Part shown: positions 46,177-58,161 of the stretch, piece after piece
Position numbering within the stretch: position 1 is the stretch's first letter
How the letters are laid out: each line of letters starts with the position of its first letter
Origin: Leucaena leucocephala
Lineage: Eukaryota; Streptophyta; Magnoliopsida; Fabales; Fabaceae
NCBI GenBank assembly: GCA_037074615.1
Contig: CM073532.1
Span: 15,708,001 to 15,772,000, forward strand
Direction: 5' to 3'
Length of the DNA stretch: 64,000 nt
The notes under the pieces: generated by a model
Seen by the model: the letters and a program-made list of their open reading frames with translations, nothing else
The model's database searches: none
What the model was told of the DNA's origin: nothing
Translations under genes and position numbers: made by a program

Positions 46177-47241
46177 CTTATCAATTTGAATTTCAAATTC
46201 AAATAGATCATATCCATTTAAATTCAAATTCAAAAGTGATAGAAATTTAATTTATCCTTATAAATTAAATCTTGCAAATATCTCTTATATTATATATAAT
46301 ATATATATACAAATTTTTATATATAAAAAATATATAAATCCACCCTAGACTATTCATTGAATCTAGACATCTCTTAGATTCAATGAATCTGGACATCACA
46401 GCTCGAGTTGGGCTATTTTGTGTGCGACCCTGTAGGCCCATATGAAGTTGGCAATGGGCCAGTTACTATACTAACCCATAAGTCGTAAGCGGCCTCTAGC
46501 AAGACATTACGACTACCCAAAACATATGAGGATCGATGAACGATGTTACCTTTCATACAACCATATCACGTCTCTTTTGTCACACGATATTTCAGTCATG
46601 GATGAGGCATGGAGAACGTCATCCTCCTGTTCCTGACCGTTACTTTCTCCATCCCTGAGTAGTCTGAATATAGAAATGGAACTACCCTTCTATTCCAGTA
46701 TGGCCATACATTTCTCAGACTCACTCATCGAGGGTCCCAGTAATATCTCTCTACGAATGTGAGGGACAAATTCCATCTTGACCATTCACATTCCTCCACA
46801 TGAAAAACCACTGAGCCCGAACATAGCCTTTATGATCACTCGGGTAAAAGTGACTTTTGACTAGGTCAAAGCTGAGCGTTTATCATGTAGGAATCCATGA
46901 TTATCTCAGGTCAAAGGGCATAGTGACATGGCTTGTATATGAGAGAAGCTTATGACTTAGCTCATGCAACTCTCTCATAGGGGGTCGGTCCAACACCTTG
47001 TACTCTTACATGTGCCTATGACTTTGATTTATATCTCTATATATCTTCAAAGTCATACTGGTCTTATTTCATCTCTGCTCCCGCATAGATACCGACCAGG
47101 GACATTTAGGATAAGATCATAAGTTATCCAAGGATGGTCATCACAGTAAATATGCAAATAATGTGATAACATAATTAAGAAATTCATAAAATAATAATAT
47201 TTATAAGACAATGATTGACCCCTTGGGCACAGTTTCTAACA

Positions 47242-48005
47242 CCTATGACCAAAGTTATAAAGTTAGTAACCCATTTATTACAAAGATTGTATATTACAAA
47301 GACCATTGTTCTATATAGAAAAAAACTCATGAGTTCATAATCTTCTTGACATCAGCCCCTAGCTTGTAATGGAGGGAGCATAAGAAGAAAACTTTATAAC
47401 TGTGCTTACATAGGACGACCAATTGCCAATGATTGCTGTAGAAAAGTAATTAAAAAAGAATGAGTATTATGATTAAGAAAATACAAAACTTGTATGAAAT
47501 AAAATAAAATATTATTATTCTTACTCTTGCTTATATGGTATGAAGAAATAATCAATTTCAGTTTGACCAAGCCTCCTTGTTATGTATTGAAGTCACAAAG
47601 CTTGAGAGGTTCCTTTTGTATAAATTTGAATTGGGCATAGGAATCCAAACTTACCTTGTTTGCCCTTGGAAACCAACTCAGGTTGTATGTACCTACAGTT
47701 AATGCAAACACGACGTTAGTTCGGGCATGTACCAATATGTATTGAACTCAGCTTGCCCATAGGAATCCCTGGGGAGGAGTTGAATTTTGTTATTATATGT
47801 ATTTACATTTAAATTAGACTTACATAAAAAACACTTGGATGCACCCGGAGGTCAGCTCCTCCCCAGGAGTGAGAAGAGATTTCACATCCGTATGGTCAAG
47901 AAAGGCCAGCACCCCCGCGTCGCCCACAACTGAATCTATAGGCAACGCATCCACATGGAACATTTTGTCATATGCCAATCGGATGACACGTTGCATGGCA
48001 CTCAA
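47242..48005 (-). pseudogene. ULP1-like (C48) protease, N-terminal part, in CACTA-3
   Basis: The minus strand begins MSAMQRVIRLAYDKMFHVDA and reads through LPIDSVVGDAGVLAFLDHTD before a stop. It then continues in pieces (about 47600-47800) typical of the region before the catalytic domain of transposon-borne C48 proteases. AT-rich intron-like sequence separates the pieces, and copia-3 interrupts the gene at 47242. The catalytic His/Asp are not clearly placed. Assignment rests mainly on the C-terminal piece at 34119-34373. Confidence 0.45.
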
Positions 48006-48023
48006 ATTGGGAGGTGTGGGAAG

Positions 48024-48381
48024 TTAGCTCGGGGATGACGTGACATTATCCAAAACAAGATGCTTTGGCCATAATATGAAAGTCCCCTTTGCTTGCATAA
48101 CTGTCTTCACCTCATTAGTGGGAATTGTTAGCATCACTGTCTTCACCTCATTAGTGGGAATTGTTACAAGAGCATCTTCAACTATCACGTTTTCAACTGT
48201 CATCCTTAATTGATCTTTCTGAATTTGGATGTGGTGGGCAGTTACTCCTAAGCTATGGAAGGAACCATGTACCACTAACTGTCTAATTGGATCCTCCACA
48301 TATAGGTCACAAGGTTCAGCATCCTCGGACACCGGCGCGACAATGCAACAGCTCCCTTTAGTGCTATGAAGGGCTGTATGC
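48024..48381 (-). pseudogene. CACTA-3 protein, central domain (DUF8039-like)
   Basis: The minus-strand frame reads from the solo LTR edge: STKGSCCIVAPVSEDAEPCD, then VVHGSFHSLGV and later EVKTVMQAKGTFILWPKHLV. The C-x-L-x-V...H-G...E-x-x-T-V...W-P layout matches a domain often found next to ULP1-like regions in plant CACTA proteins. A small in-frame duplication is visible: TIPTNEVKTVM occurs twice (33-bp unit, about 48106-48171). Moderately sure. Confidence 0.45.
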
Positions 48382-50349
48382 TGAAGGGAATTGGAAGACA
48401 CGCAGCGGAAATTAACTTTAAAAATTTTTCCATTCCCAGCCAGGATCTACCGAATGTGTTTAAGTCAAGGAGAAAGAAGTGTTACCTTCGGTTTCAAGCT
48501 TTGGTCGCAACCTCAGTGTCCACTAGTCGCGACTCCTCGCCTCTGGAACTTTCAGTCGCGACCTCCTCAGCTTTTAGTCGCGACCTCCTCTGCTTCTAGT
48601 CGCGATCTGTCGCCTCTGGAGTTGTTAGTCGCGACCTCTTCTGCCTCTAGTCGCGACCTGACGTCTCTGGAGTTTGTAGTCGCGACCTACTCTGCTTCTA
48701 GTCGCGACCTGTCGCCTCTGGAGCTTTTAGTCGCGACCTCTTCTGCCTCTTTTCGGATTTCTGACGTTCAGATGCCCGTTTGGTCGCGACCTAAGTGTGT
48801 TCTGGTCGCGACCTGTCTTCGTGTCTGGCCGTATCGTAGAAGTCGACAGCTCAGATCGGCTTCCTCTACCGGTATCCACACGAACAGCGTTCCAATTGCG
48901 AACGACGTGCTAGCGCCTCTTGTCCCTCTAGGGCTTTCTGGAGGTTCCGTCCTCACCGTCTCTATTTCGGCAGTTTCTTATGTGCAAACCTTTTGCACTC
49001 TCCCTGCCCCCTCTTCTCACGTCTGAATGTGTGTGTAGAGATGTCTTGTGTGTAGAACCCTAGCTCCTAATGTCAAATATATAGGAAGCTATCGGGCTTC
49101 TAATAGGGCCGGGCTTCAGAATTAATCTTATATTAATTCTGAATTAATACAATATCATATATTGCATAATTTAATAAGAAACTAATTAAATAAATATGGT
49201 TTATATTAAATCCGTCCCACAGATTTAATTCACCTATTTATTTAATTTAAAATAAAGATAAGACGGAATTATATTTGATTTATTCTCATAAATCAAATTT
49301 GAGATATCTTATCAATTTGAATTTCAAATTCAAATAGATCATATCCATTTAAATTCAAATTCAAAAATGATAGAGATTTAATTTATCCTTATAAATTAAA
49401 TCTTACAAATATCTCTTATATTATTTATATAATATCTATATAAACTAATTTATATATATATATATATAAAATATATATCCACCCTAGATTATTCATTGAA
49501 TCTAGACATCTCTTAGATTCAATGAATCTGGACATCATAGCTCGGATTGGGCTGTTTTGTGTGCGACCCTGTAGGCCCATATGAAGTTGGCAGTGGCCCA
49601 GTTACTATACTAACCCACAAGTCGTAAGCGGTCTCTAGCAAGGCATTACGACTACCCAAAACATATGAGGATCGATAAACGATGTAACCTTTCATACAAC
49701 CATATCACGTCCCTTTTGTCACACGATATTTCGGTCAAGGATGAGGCATGGAGAACGTCATCCTCCTATTCCTGACCATTACTTTCTCGATCCCTGAGTA
49801 GTCTGAATATAGAAATGGAACTACCCTTCCATTCCAGTATGGCCATACATTTCTCAGACTCACTCATCGAGGGGCCCAGTAATATCTCTCTACGAATGTG
49901 AGGGACAAATTCCATCTTGACCATTCACATTCCTCCGCATGAAAAACCACTAAGCCCGAGCATAGCCTTTATGATCACTCGGTCAAAAGTGACTTTTGAC
50001 TAGGTCAAAGCTGAGCGTTTGTCATGTAGGAATCCATGATGATCTCAGGTCAAAGGGCATAGTGACATGGCTTGTATATGAGAGAAGCTTATGACTTGAC
50101 CCATGCAGCTCTCTCATTGCGGGTCGGTCCAACACCCTGTACTCTTACATGTGCTTATGACTTTGATTTATATCTCTATATATCTTCAAAGTCATACTGG
50201 TCTTATTTCATCTCTGCTCCCACATAGATGACCGACCAGGGACATTTAGGATAAGATCATGAGTTATCCAAGGATTGTCATCATAGTAAACATGCAAATA
50301 ATATGATAACATGATACAATGATTGGCCCCTAGGGCACAATTTCCAACA
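48382..50349 (-). repeat. Solo copia LTR, TSD tgtatg (imperfect edge)
   Basis: A 1968-bp LTR in minus orientation, from tgaagggaattggaagacac to gggcacaatttccaaca, very close to the copy at 5709-7657. The flanks are tgtatgc on the left and tgtatg on the right, i.e. a duplication of tgtatg with one extra base on the left. I count ten exact GTCGCGAC copies at 48520-48815. It splits the CACTA-3 protein gene. Confidence 0.92.
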
Positions 50350-50547
50350 TGTATGTGAGAGTGTTTGGGGGGCACTTGGCTCTTGTTGGCTTGATGTCAT
50401 CATGGATAATATTTCTTCCTTGATCTTTGCCAACCCCTCTTGTAATCGTGCCTCAAATGAAGCTTCTTCCTGTGCCCTAGCCTCTGCCAAACCTCTTGTC
50501 ATCATGGACAACATGTCTTTCTTCCATGACGAAGTTGATAGTAGCAA
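50350..50547 (-). pseudogene. CACTA-3 coiled-coil segment
   Basis: A minus-strand frame rich in Ala, Glu and Lys (ARAQEEASFEARLQEGLAKI) predicts a coiled coil, then a short linker (SSQQEPSAPQ) that runs into the DUF8039-like domain at 48381 once the solo LTR is excluded. This layout is usual for CACTA ORF proteins. The upstream part is missing. Confidence 0.5.
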
Positions 50548-50625
50548 GTCCTTTCCTCACAAATCAGACATGCTTTATGGCCTTTAACACTATACCCTGC
50601 CAAATTTTCGTATGCAGGAAAGTCA

Positions 50626-51134
50626 TTAATTGAAGACCTCCTTCTTAATCTCATCAAAAACATCCACACCTTCCCAAAGCTTCTTCAAATCTTTGATCAA
50701 GGGTCTTAGGTAAACGTCTATTTCATTTTCTAGTTGTTTCGGTCCTGAGATCAACATAGATAATATTACATACTTGCGTTTCATACACAACAAGGGAGAT
50801 AGGTTGTAAATCACCAAGAGGATGGGCCATGAACTATGTATACTACTAAGGCTACCATATGGGTTCATGCCATCTATACTAAGTCCAAGCCTTACGTTTT
50901 GTGGTTCATTCCTGAACTCGAGAAATAATTCATCAATCTTCTTCCACTGCAAAGAATCAGCAGGATGACGAAGCTTTCCATCACAAATCCTTTCAGTCGC
51001 ATGCCATAACATTTTTTTGCATCATCTTCATTACCAAAGAGGCGCTTAAACCTTGGTATAATTGGAAGATACCATAACACCTTTGCAGGAGACTTGTTTG
51101 ATCCGTACCTTGGTGTCTTACATATTGGACACTT
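50626..51134 (-). pseudogene. tnp2: CACTA-3 TNP2 transposase (Transposase_21) fragment
   Basis: The minus strand begins at the gypsy LTR edge with KCPICKTPRYG and SPAKVLWYLPIIPRFKRLF. After a frameshift near 51000 it reads ATERICDGKLRHPADSLQW, LGLSIDGMNPYG, then WPILLVIYNLSPLLCMKRKY and LISGPKQLENEIDVYLRPL. This is the TNP2 catalytic-domain entry, including the Asp of the SIDGMNP word. It stops at 50626 (EIKKEVFN), well short of a full TNP2. The N-terminal part lies on the far side of the gypsy insertion, outside the window. Confidence 0.8.
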
Positions 51135-53959
51135 TGTCACATCCTTATTTTTATACATCTTAGGGACCATTCAGTAGCACTTAAACCACTTTCAGCGTCA
51201 TTGAAGTCTAAACACTTAATCTGGAATTTTATTCATATCGAGTACTGTTCACTGTGGCAAATTCCAGATGAGTGACCTGATTTTGAAAATTCATAACTAA
51301 TTCTAGAAAAATCGAAATGAAGTGGTTCAAATTGCTACATGAATATAACTCAAATATATTTCAGGAAAAAATCATTGGTTGACCAATCCTTGACAAATTT
51401 AACGTGGGTCAACGTTTCAATCTTACTGTTCATCCAATGACTTTCTCCTGAATCCAGCATTCTGGTCCCAACTTTAACAATTTATATCTTTTCGTGTATA
51501 CATCCAAATTAGACATTCTATATATCAAATTAAATCTTAGTATGTATAATTTTTACCCTAAAAATTTCGTACATTAATTCAATCATTTACTATTTTTAAT
51601 GATTTATCAAACATGAATGGGTCTTCACGAGTTACTGTTCACTGAGCCTATTTTCAGCATTTAGTCTTTACATACCCAAGTATACAACCAACACATATCA
51701 GTCATACAGGCCAGATAACAATTAATATCAAATAATCAACTGTTATATATCAGTGCATGATTAACTCCCTCATATTTTATTACATCCTTCTCTGTCTAAA
51801 ATCCGGCAGCATAACTGCTACAATTCTTCTTTAGAAAGTAACCGATGTTGTACCGATTCGATAATTCCCTTATGAGAACTACCATTCTACGTAGTACCCA
51901 GGAAAGACTGGATGAACCTGTTGGGTCCACTCACTTCTAGCCTCCTTAGACAGCACTACGTACACAGTACGTATCAGTTCCTTTCTTTGTTCCGTCTTCG
52001 TTGCCGGAATTTCGACAGCCTACCGGCGTCTCTTAAGATTTCCAAATTTTATTTTGATAGAACCTCCCCTGTAATGTTATGTTTGGGAATGTGATTCAAA
52101 AGAATCCCAGTAACAATAATCATAACAAAATATGTAATGCAGAGTGACGGTGCTTGCTTGTGACTGTGTACAGATAAGTATGCTGCATGCTTCCATATTC
52201 AATAACATATGATCATAGCATTGGAATAGAGCTTCAAGCATAACATATAGGACAACAATCAACCAAACAAAATAACACATCACAAAGACATTACATAAGA
52301 GCTAGGATTAGTTGTTACCTTAAAAGCAGTGCTTTAGAACTTCCCTACTACTTCCAACTTCACCAGAACTTCCTTACTTCTTTCTTTCTCACACTTTCTC
52401 TCTCAAGAACTTCTCTCCTCCTTTCTTCCTTGCTTATGGCAAAATGAGGGGCTAGGTGGGGGTATTTATAGTGTTGAGCAATGGCAATCTTGTAATTAGG
52501 AAGACTTATGATCCTGTGGTCCTGGTTTTTCCTAGAATTTCCTATTTTCTTTAATTCTTTTTTACTGCATCACCCTGGACACCTCATGGGACACCTCATA
52601 GGACACCTCACCACCCATATGCTTCATGTGACGAAATTTGGAGGTTCTGGAAGCTTTCCGGTCCAATCCGGTACCGGCCCAGTCCATCTCCTCGAAAAAC
52701 GTGCCATTTTCTGAATCTGATGTTTCTGAAGATCCTTTTTATGTCTACTGACCTCACATTTAGTATATAGACCCTTTATATCATTAACTTTTTAATACTG
52801 GGTCCAGACTCAGTTACAGATCCCCTGCGAAATGACCAAAATGCCCTTGGTGCCCTATCTTGTCCTATTTTAACCCTAAGGGCAAAATCGTCATTTCACA
52901 CCTTTCTGGACCCGGTCAAAGCTTATACTGGCTCTACTCAACCTTATTTAGACATGTCTTGACCTCTGGGTCTGTCCAAAATGACCAGAATACCCTTTAT
53001 TCATCTGCTGCCCTTTTTGTACAACATAGGGGCATTTTCGTAATTTCGCACTTTTCCGGGGTTCTGCTGGATACTGGCCCACCTATCAGTCCAAGAGTCT
53101 TATTGGGCCTCTAATGGCGCCATTTTTGGGCTTCCTGGGTCCATTACCTATATGGCACGCATTACGAGGAATCTTCCTTTAACACAGTTCATTGAATATT
53201 TTAACTATTATTTACCGATTATACACCTTTTTCGGACACCAGCTCTTTTTCCCAGATATAGTGTCCTACTGTGTTCAGGCATCGTTGTGGGTTATAACGG
53301 TCATCTGACCGAAGTCATCCGATCGCATTCAGCCCATTTAAAAATACCGATAAATCTCCTACCCGGATCCCCGGAGGCCTCACACTCCGTCTGGATTTTT
53401 TATTTTGTGAATAACTTTTCCTACAGACCTCCTATCGGTATTCTGTCAGTTTCCCGACATCCGTCCCATAAGGGTGCATCATCCTGTATTTTCTCACTTA
53501 TATCTGAATTCTAGGGTATCCGGTATTAATTTTTATAACTTTTGGACGATCAGTCTATTTCTGGCTATCTGGAGTCTTCAAAAATTCCGGTATTAGGCTT
53601 GGTTACCCGGCGTCACCTGCCCTACCTTCTGGTAGAATCTGGGACTGAAATGCTGTCGGGCGGTGCAAACCACTTCTGGCCTATTTTCTTTAATTATACT
53701 TTAGCCCCAGGGAACTTTTCCTTCTTTATAATTAAGTCCCTTAATTTGGCTAAAATTACACTTTAAGACCCCACATTTTTGTCTACCTTTCCTTCCTTAC
53801 CTTAAACTTTCCATATTTGCATTTAAGTCCTTTCTTTTCCTTTCTTTTGCAATTTAATCCTTTTCTTTACATAAAGGACACATCTTTTTCCTGAAACATG
53901 ACTCATATATTCCATTTAATCTGTACATGGAAATCAGTACAGAAATTAAGGATATTACA
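51135..53959 (-). repeat. Gypsy 3' LTR
   Basis: 2825 bp from tgtcacatccttatttttat to aaggatattaca. Over the 1286 bases that can be compared with the 5' LTR (62715-64000) I count about 17 single-base differences by eye, roughly 1.3%. Confidence 0.93.
52463..52470 (-). promoter_or_regulatory. LTR TATA box
   Basis: Minus-strand TATAAATACCCCCACC, matching the core-promoter block of the related LTRs. A CT-rich tract (52378-52420) lies downstream on the transcript side. Confidence 0.55.
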
Positions 53960-53976
53960 TTTCTCTCCCCCTAAAA
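53960..53976 (-). other. Gypsy polypurine tract
   Basis: Minus-strand TTTTAGGGGGAGAGAAA abuts the 3' LTR. Confidence 0.85.
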
Positions 53977-54012
53977 ATAAATTTCGTCCCCGAAATTTAC
54001 ATTACATCTATC

Positions 54013-54551
54013 CTATACAAATAATTCAGGGTACTTTTCTCTCATCTTTTCTTCTGTTTCCCATGTAGCCTCTTGTTCAGTCAAACCTTTCCAGATCACT
54101 TTAACTAAAGGAATCTGCTTATTCCGCAACTGCTTGACTTTTCTATCAGCAATTCGCACCGGTCCAACCTCATAGGTCAAGTCATCTCGTAGTGCGACCT
54201 CATCTTGCTCAATCACATGAGATGGATCTGGAATATACTTCTTTAATTGGGAAACATGGAACACATCATGTATCTGGCTGATGTCCCAGCTGCCTTTGAA
54301 ATCTAGGACACATGCTCTCAGCATATCCTCTAACGTCTGTATTGTTCTTTCAGATTGACCATCTGTCTGAGGATGATAAGCTGTACTGAATCTGAGAGTA
54401 GTGCCCATTTCTTCCTGTAGAGCCCTCCAGAAATTTGAAGTAAATTGAGGATCTCTATCAGACACAATGCTGCTTGGGATACCATGGAGCCTAACGATCT
54501 CCTTTATATACAGCTTTGCCAGCTTTTCTAGAGAATCTCTCTTATTGATTG
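54013..54551 (-). pseudogene. pol: Gypsy integrase C-terminal half and chromodomain-like tail
   Basis: Reads NKRDSLEKLAKLYIKEIVRL, then IVSDRDPQFTSNFW (second catalytic Asp) and YHPQTDGQSERTIQTLEDML (Glu region), then jumps from FKGSWD to ISQIHDVFHVSQLKKYIPD. In the family about 100-150 residues lie between these words, so there is an in-frame deletion. The C-terminus has KVIWKGLTEQEATWETEEKM, chromodomain-like. It ends 53 bases before the LTR. The first residues adjoin the solo LTR at 54552. Confidence 0.85.
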
Positions 54552-57500
54552 TGTAACACCCCAATTTTTAGGCCTAGAGATGCTAGGAAGAGAATTCAAG
54601 GGCATAATCGTAATTATGGGAAAGATCGGACTGGTAGCCGATGAGTACCATATTTTTCCAGAAAATAGAGAAAATTATGCTGATCATTTCACTGAACTGT
54701 GAAATGTGCATATGAGGTCTCTAGGTGTATGAAAGACTTAGAAATATGACCAGGGGTAAAATGGTCATTTTGGAAAAGTGTGCGCGTGAGTGCTTTTTCA
54801 GGCCAAAACAGCCCGGTCCGGATAAAATATCTGAAAATACCGGGAGATAGAGAAAAGGATTCCGGATTGAATGAGGAGTCACAGAATTTTGATTTGAGGT
54901 CCCGATTTTTCTGTAAAAATCCTCGAAGATGGGAAATTACAGTTATAATCGGTAAAGGAAGAGCAGTCCGAATAGAGATGATCGGACTATGGCCAGAGGC
55001 CATACAGTGTTGTCTAATTCCCGTAGTGACACCAGGGAAGGCCCAAGCCCATAATACCAGTTCAGGGGTAAGAGGGGCCGGTGTCCGGGGAAAAAGGTGC
55101 AAAATGACGAAAATGCCCTTATGTTATAGAATAACTGAAGAATGAGTAAAGGGTATTTTGGTCATTTGGCTAAGGTTAGACAGTCAAGAAGGGGTATCTG
55201 GATAGTTGACCAGGGCCAGAGAATACTCTGGTAAAATATGAAAAGACAATAATGCCCCTAGACCTAGTAAAGGAAATGAAAGGACTTAAGTGCAGTTATG
55301 GAAAGTTTCAAGGCTAAAAAGGAAAGTAGACAAAAATGTGGGGTCCTTAAGTGTAATTTTAGCCAAATAAAAAAGGACTTAAGTGAAAAGAAGAAAAGTT
55401 CCCTGGGGCTAAATTATAATTAAAGAAAGTCAGGCCGGAAGTGGTTTGGACTGTCCGACAGCATTTCAGTCCCAGATTTCACCGGTAGAGATAGCAAGTG
55501 ACGCTCGGTAATCTGGCTTAATACAGGAATTTTTGAAGACTCCAGATAGCCAGAAATGGACTGATCGTCCAAAAGTTATAAAAATTCATACCGGAATCCT
55601 AGAATTCAGATCTAGGTGAGAAAATACAGGATGATACGTCCTTATGGGAAGGATGTCGGGAAACTGACAGAATACCGATAGGAGGCCTGTAGAAAAAGTT
55701 ATTCGCAAATTAGAAAATCCAGACGGGAGTGTGAGGCCTCCGGGGATCCGATAGGGAGATTTATCGGTATTTAAAAAGGGACTGAATGAGTTCGGATGAT
55801 CTCAGTCAGGTGACTGATATGACTCACAGGGATGCCTGAACATCGCAGGCTAGTGTTTCGGACAGAAGGAGCCGGTGTCCGGATATGTGTATAAACGGTG
55901 AATAATAGATAAAATATTCAATAATTATTAACGGGGGAAGATTCCTCGTAATGCGTGCCATGAAGGTATTGGACCCAGAAAGGCCCAATAATGGCGCCAA
56001 CAGAGGCCCAGTAAGACACTTGGACTGATAGGTGGGCCAGTGTCCGGCAGAACCCCGGAAGAGTGTGAAATTACGAAAATGCCCCTGTGTTGTACAAAAG
56101 TATAACAGATGAATGAAGGGCATTTTCGTCATTCTGGACAGGTCCAGAAGCCAAGGTATATACAGATAAAGTTACTTAGAGTCAGTATATGCCCTGACAG
56201 AGTACAGAAGGGTGTAAAATGACGATTTTACCCTTAGGGTTAAAATAGTGCAAGAAAGGGCACCCAAGGGCATTTTGGTAATTTGCAAAGGGCTGTTTCT
56301 TGGGAATCGAGCCATCAGAGTACTTGAGCTTGATCAGGATCCAAGACAACATTCCCAGAGCCCAAAAACGTAGCCCATGAAGTATGTAGGAAAAAGTGGC
56401 ATTAAAATATTATTTTAATGTTGTTTCAATAAAATAAAGTTACTCGGTTGGCACGATAACCGAGGAGGTGATCAGATAAAGTCCTGGATTTATCTGGATA
56501 GCATTGGAAGGCATGACAGGTGCCAGTAAGATGACACATGGCACCAACATAAAGGCAGAAGAAAAAATTGAGGACACGTACTACGAGGCAAGAGACTGGA
56601 CCGGTGAGTCAGCATGCTGAGTTAGCTGCTGAGGTGTCCAGGATTTCAGACATGTGATAAATGTGGCGCTGAGGTGTCCTGGTGAGGTGTCCCGATGATG
56701 TCATGCATGATGCAGTAAAGGAGGAATTAAAGAAAATAGGAAAATCCAGGAAAAACCAGGACCGCAGGATCAAAGTTCATAGAAACTGCAGAATTGCCAT
56801 TGAAGGAAATTATAAATACCCCCCCTCCATTCCATTTTCATTCACGCAAGGCAAGGGAGAAGGGAGAGAAAGAAGAGAGAGAAGGAGAAGGAAAGGAAGA
56901 GAGAAAGGAGAAAAGGAAGAAAGGAAGTTCTGGCGGAGCTGGAAGCAGAATAGAGATAGTAGAGCTCTGCTGAGCCTTTGAGGTAGTAACTAATCCTAGC
57001 TTTTATGTAATGGCTTTGTGATTTGTTGTGCTATTGTTTGGTTGGATTGTTGTCTTATATGTTATGTCTGAAGCTCTGCTGTAATGCTATGATCATATGT
57101 TATTAAGCATGGAAGCACGCAGCATACTTATCTGTACACAATCACAAGCAAGCACTGTCACTCTGCATTACATATATTGTTATGATTGTTGCTACTGAGA
57201 TTCCCCCGAATCTCATCCCAATAAGTAAACCATTACAGGGGAGGTTATGTCAAAATGAATTCTGGGAATTTTAAGAGACGCCGTTATGATGCCGAAGTAA
57301 AGACTGAACATCAGTATATGATAAGTACTGTGTACGTAGTGCTGTCTAAGGAGGCTAGAAGTGAGTGGACCTAGCCGGTTCATCTAGTCTTTCCTGGGTA
57401 CTACGTAGAATGGTAGTTCTCATGAGGGGATTACCGAATCAGTACGGTTCAGTTCTTTGTATAGATGAAGTGTAGCGGTTATGCTGCCGGATTTCAGGCA

Positions 57501-58161
57501 GGAAAAGATGTAATAGAGATATGAGAATTTATATACATGGCCAGATGTAAAACAACTTATTATTTAATAATAATTGTTGTTTGGCATGTTTGACTGATAT
57601 ATGATGGATGTATGTATATGTATGCAAAGTAGAAATGCTGGAAATTACCACTGTGAACAGTAACACGTAGTGATAAGGTCATGTTTGATAAATGATTAAA
57701 AATAGTAAATGGATGAATAAATATACGAAATTTTTATGGTAAATAGTAGACATACCAAGATTTAATTTGATATATAAAACGTATCATTTGGATGTCTACA
57801 CAAGGAGATATAAATTATTAAATTTGGGACCAGAATGCTGGATTCAGGGAGAAAAGCGTGGAATGAACAGTAAAATTGACACGTTGACTGACGTTGACTT
57901 GGTGAATGAATGGTCAACTAGTTATTTTTACCTGAAATATAATTGAGTTATATTCATTTAGCAATTGGAACCACTTAATTTCGATTTTTCTAGAATTAGT
58001 TATGATTTTTCGAAATTAGGTCACTCATCTGGAATTTACACAGTGAACAGTACTCGATAAGAGTAAAACTCCAGATTGAGAAATTGGACCTCAATGACCT
58101 TGAAAGTGGTTCTAAATGCTACTGAATGGTCCCTAAGACATATGAAAGGAAGGATGTTTCA
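54552..58161 (+). repeat. Solo gypsy LTR, 3610 bp, TSD gattg
   Basis: Starts tgtaacaccccaatttttag and ends aaggaaggatgtttca, with a perfect gattg duplication (54547-54551 and 58162-58166). It lies inside the integrase of the gypsy element, in opposite orientation. It shares blocks with both the 41034 LTR and the 51135 LTR, and is longer than the former by about 860 bp (extra material around 55280-56240). A plus-strand frame at 56682 and others within it are not credible genes. Confidence 0.94.
56811..56818 (+). promoter_or_regulatory. LTR TATA box
   Basis: tataaataccccccctccat followed by a GA-rich tract (56860-56935). Confidence 0.6.

Larger units (their letters stand above)
34374..47241 (-). 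mobile_element. copia-3, near-complete Ty1/copia element with TSD cctat
   Basis: Both LTRs, polypurine tract, primer-binding site and gag-pol are present on the minus strand. The 5-bp duplication cctat is perfect (34369-34373 and 47242-47246). The two LTRs are about 1937 and 1935 bp after removing two later insertions from the right one. The 4343-bp internal region lacks the RT core, so it could only have moved with helper proteins, or it lost RT after insertion. It sits in the ULP1-like gene of CACTA-3. Confidence 0.95.
40654..47241 (-). repeat. copia-3 5' LTR, in three pieces (40654-41033, 43789-44283, 46182-47241)
   Basis: The pieces align in order with 34374-36310. They are separated by a solo gypsy LTR (41034-43783) and a reverse-oriented solo copia LTR (44284-46176), each with its target duplication. 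Net length is about 1935 bp. The GTCGCGAC array is heavily decayed here: I find three exact copies against seven in the partner LTR. Confidence 0.92.
33325..51134 (-). mobile_element. CACTA-3 (En/Spm) transposon, minus strand, interrupted by three retroelement insertions
   Basis: The left end tactgcaaaagaggcttttt (33325) looks like a mutated CACTG terminus and is followed by a subterminal array. Minus-strand fragments then run from TNP2 (51134) through a coiled segment, a CACTA C-terminal domain and a ULP1-like protease ending near 34119. The insertions are copia-3 (34374-47241), a solo copia LTR (48382-50349) and a gypsy element from 51135. The rest of TNP2 and the right terminus must lie past 64000. 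Confidence 0.75.

Noticed and set aside
53152..53766. Plus-strand frames in the gypsy 3' LTR (53152-53514, 53542-53766)
   Set aside because: Antisense frames in an LTR, without domains and not preserved in related LTRs.
56682..56981. Plus-strand Lys/Arg/Glu-rich frame of 99 codons
   Set aside because: It sits on the TATA box and GA-rich leader of a solo LTR; the charged peptide is the translation of a GA microsatellite.
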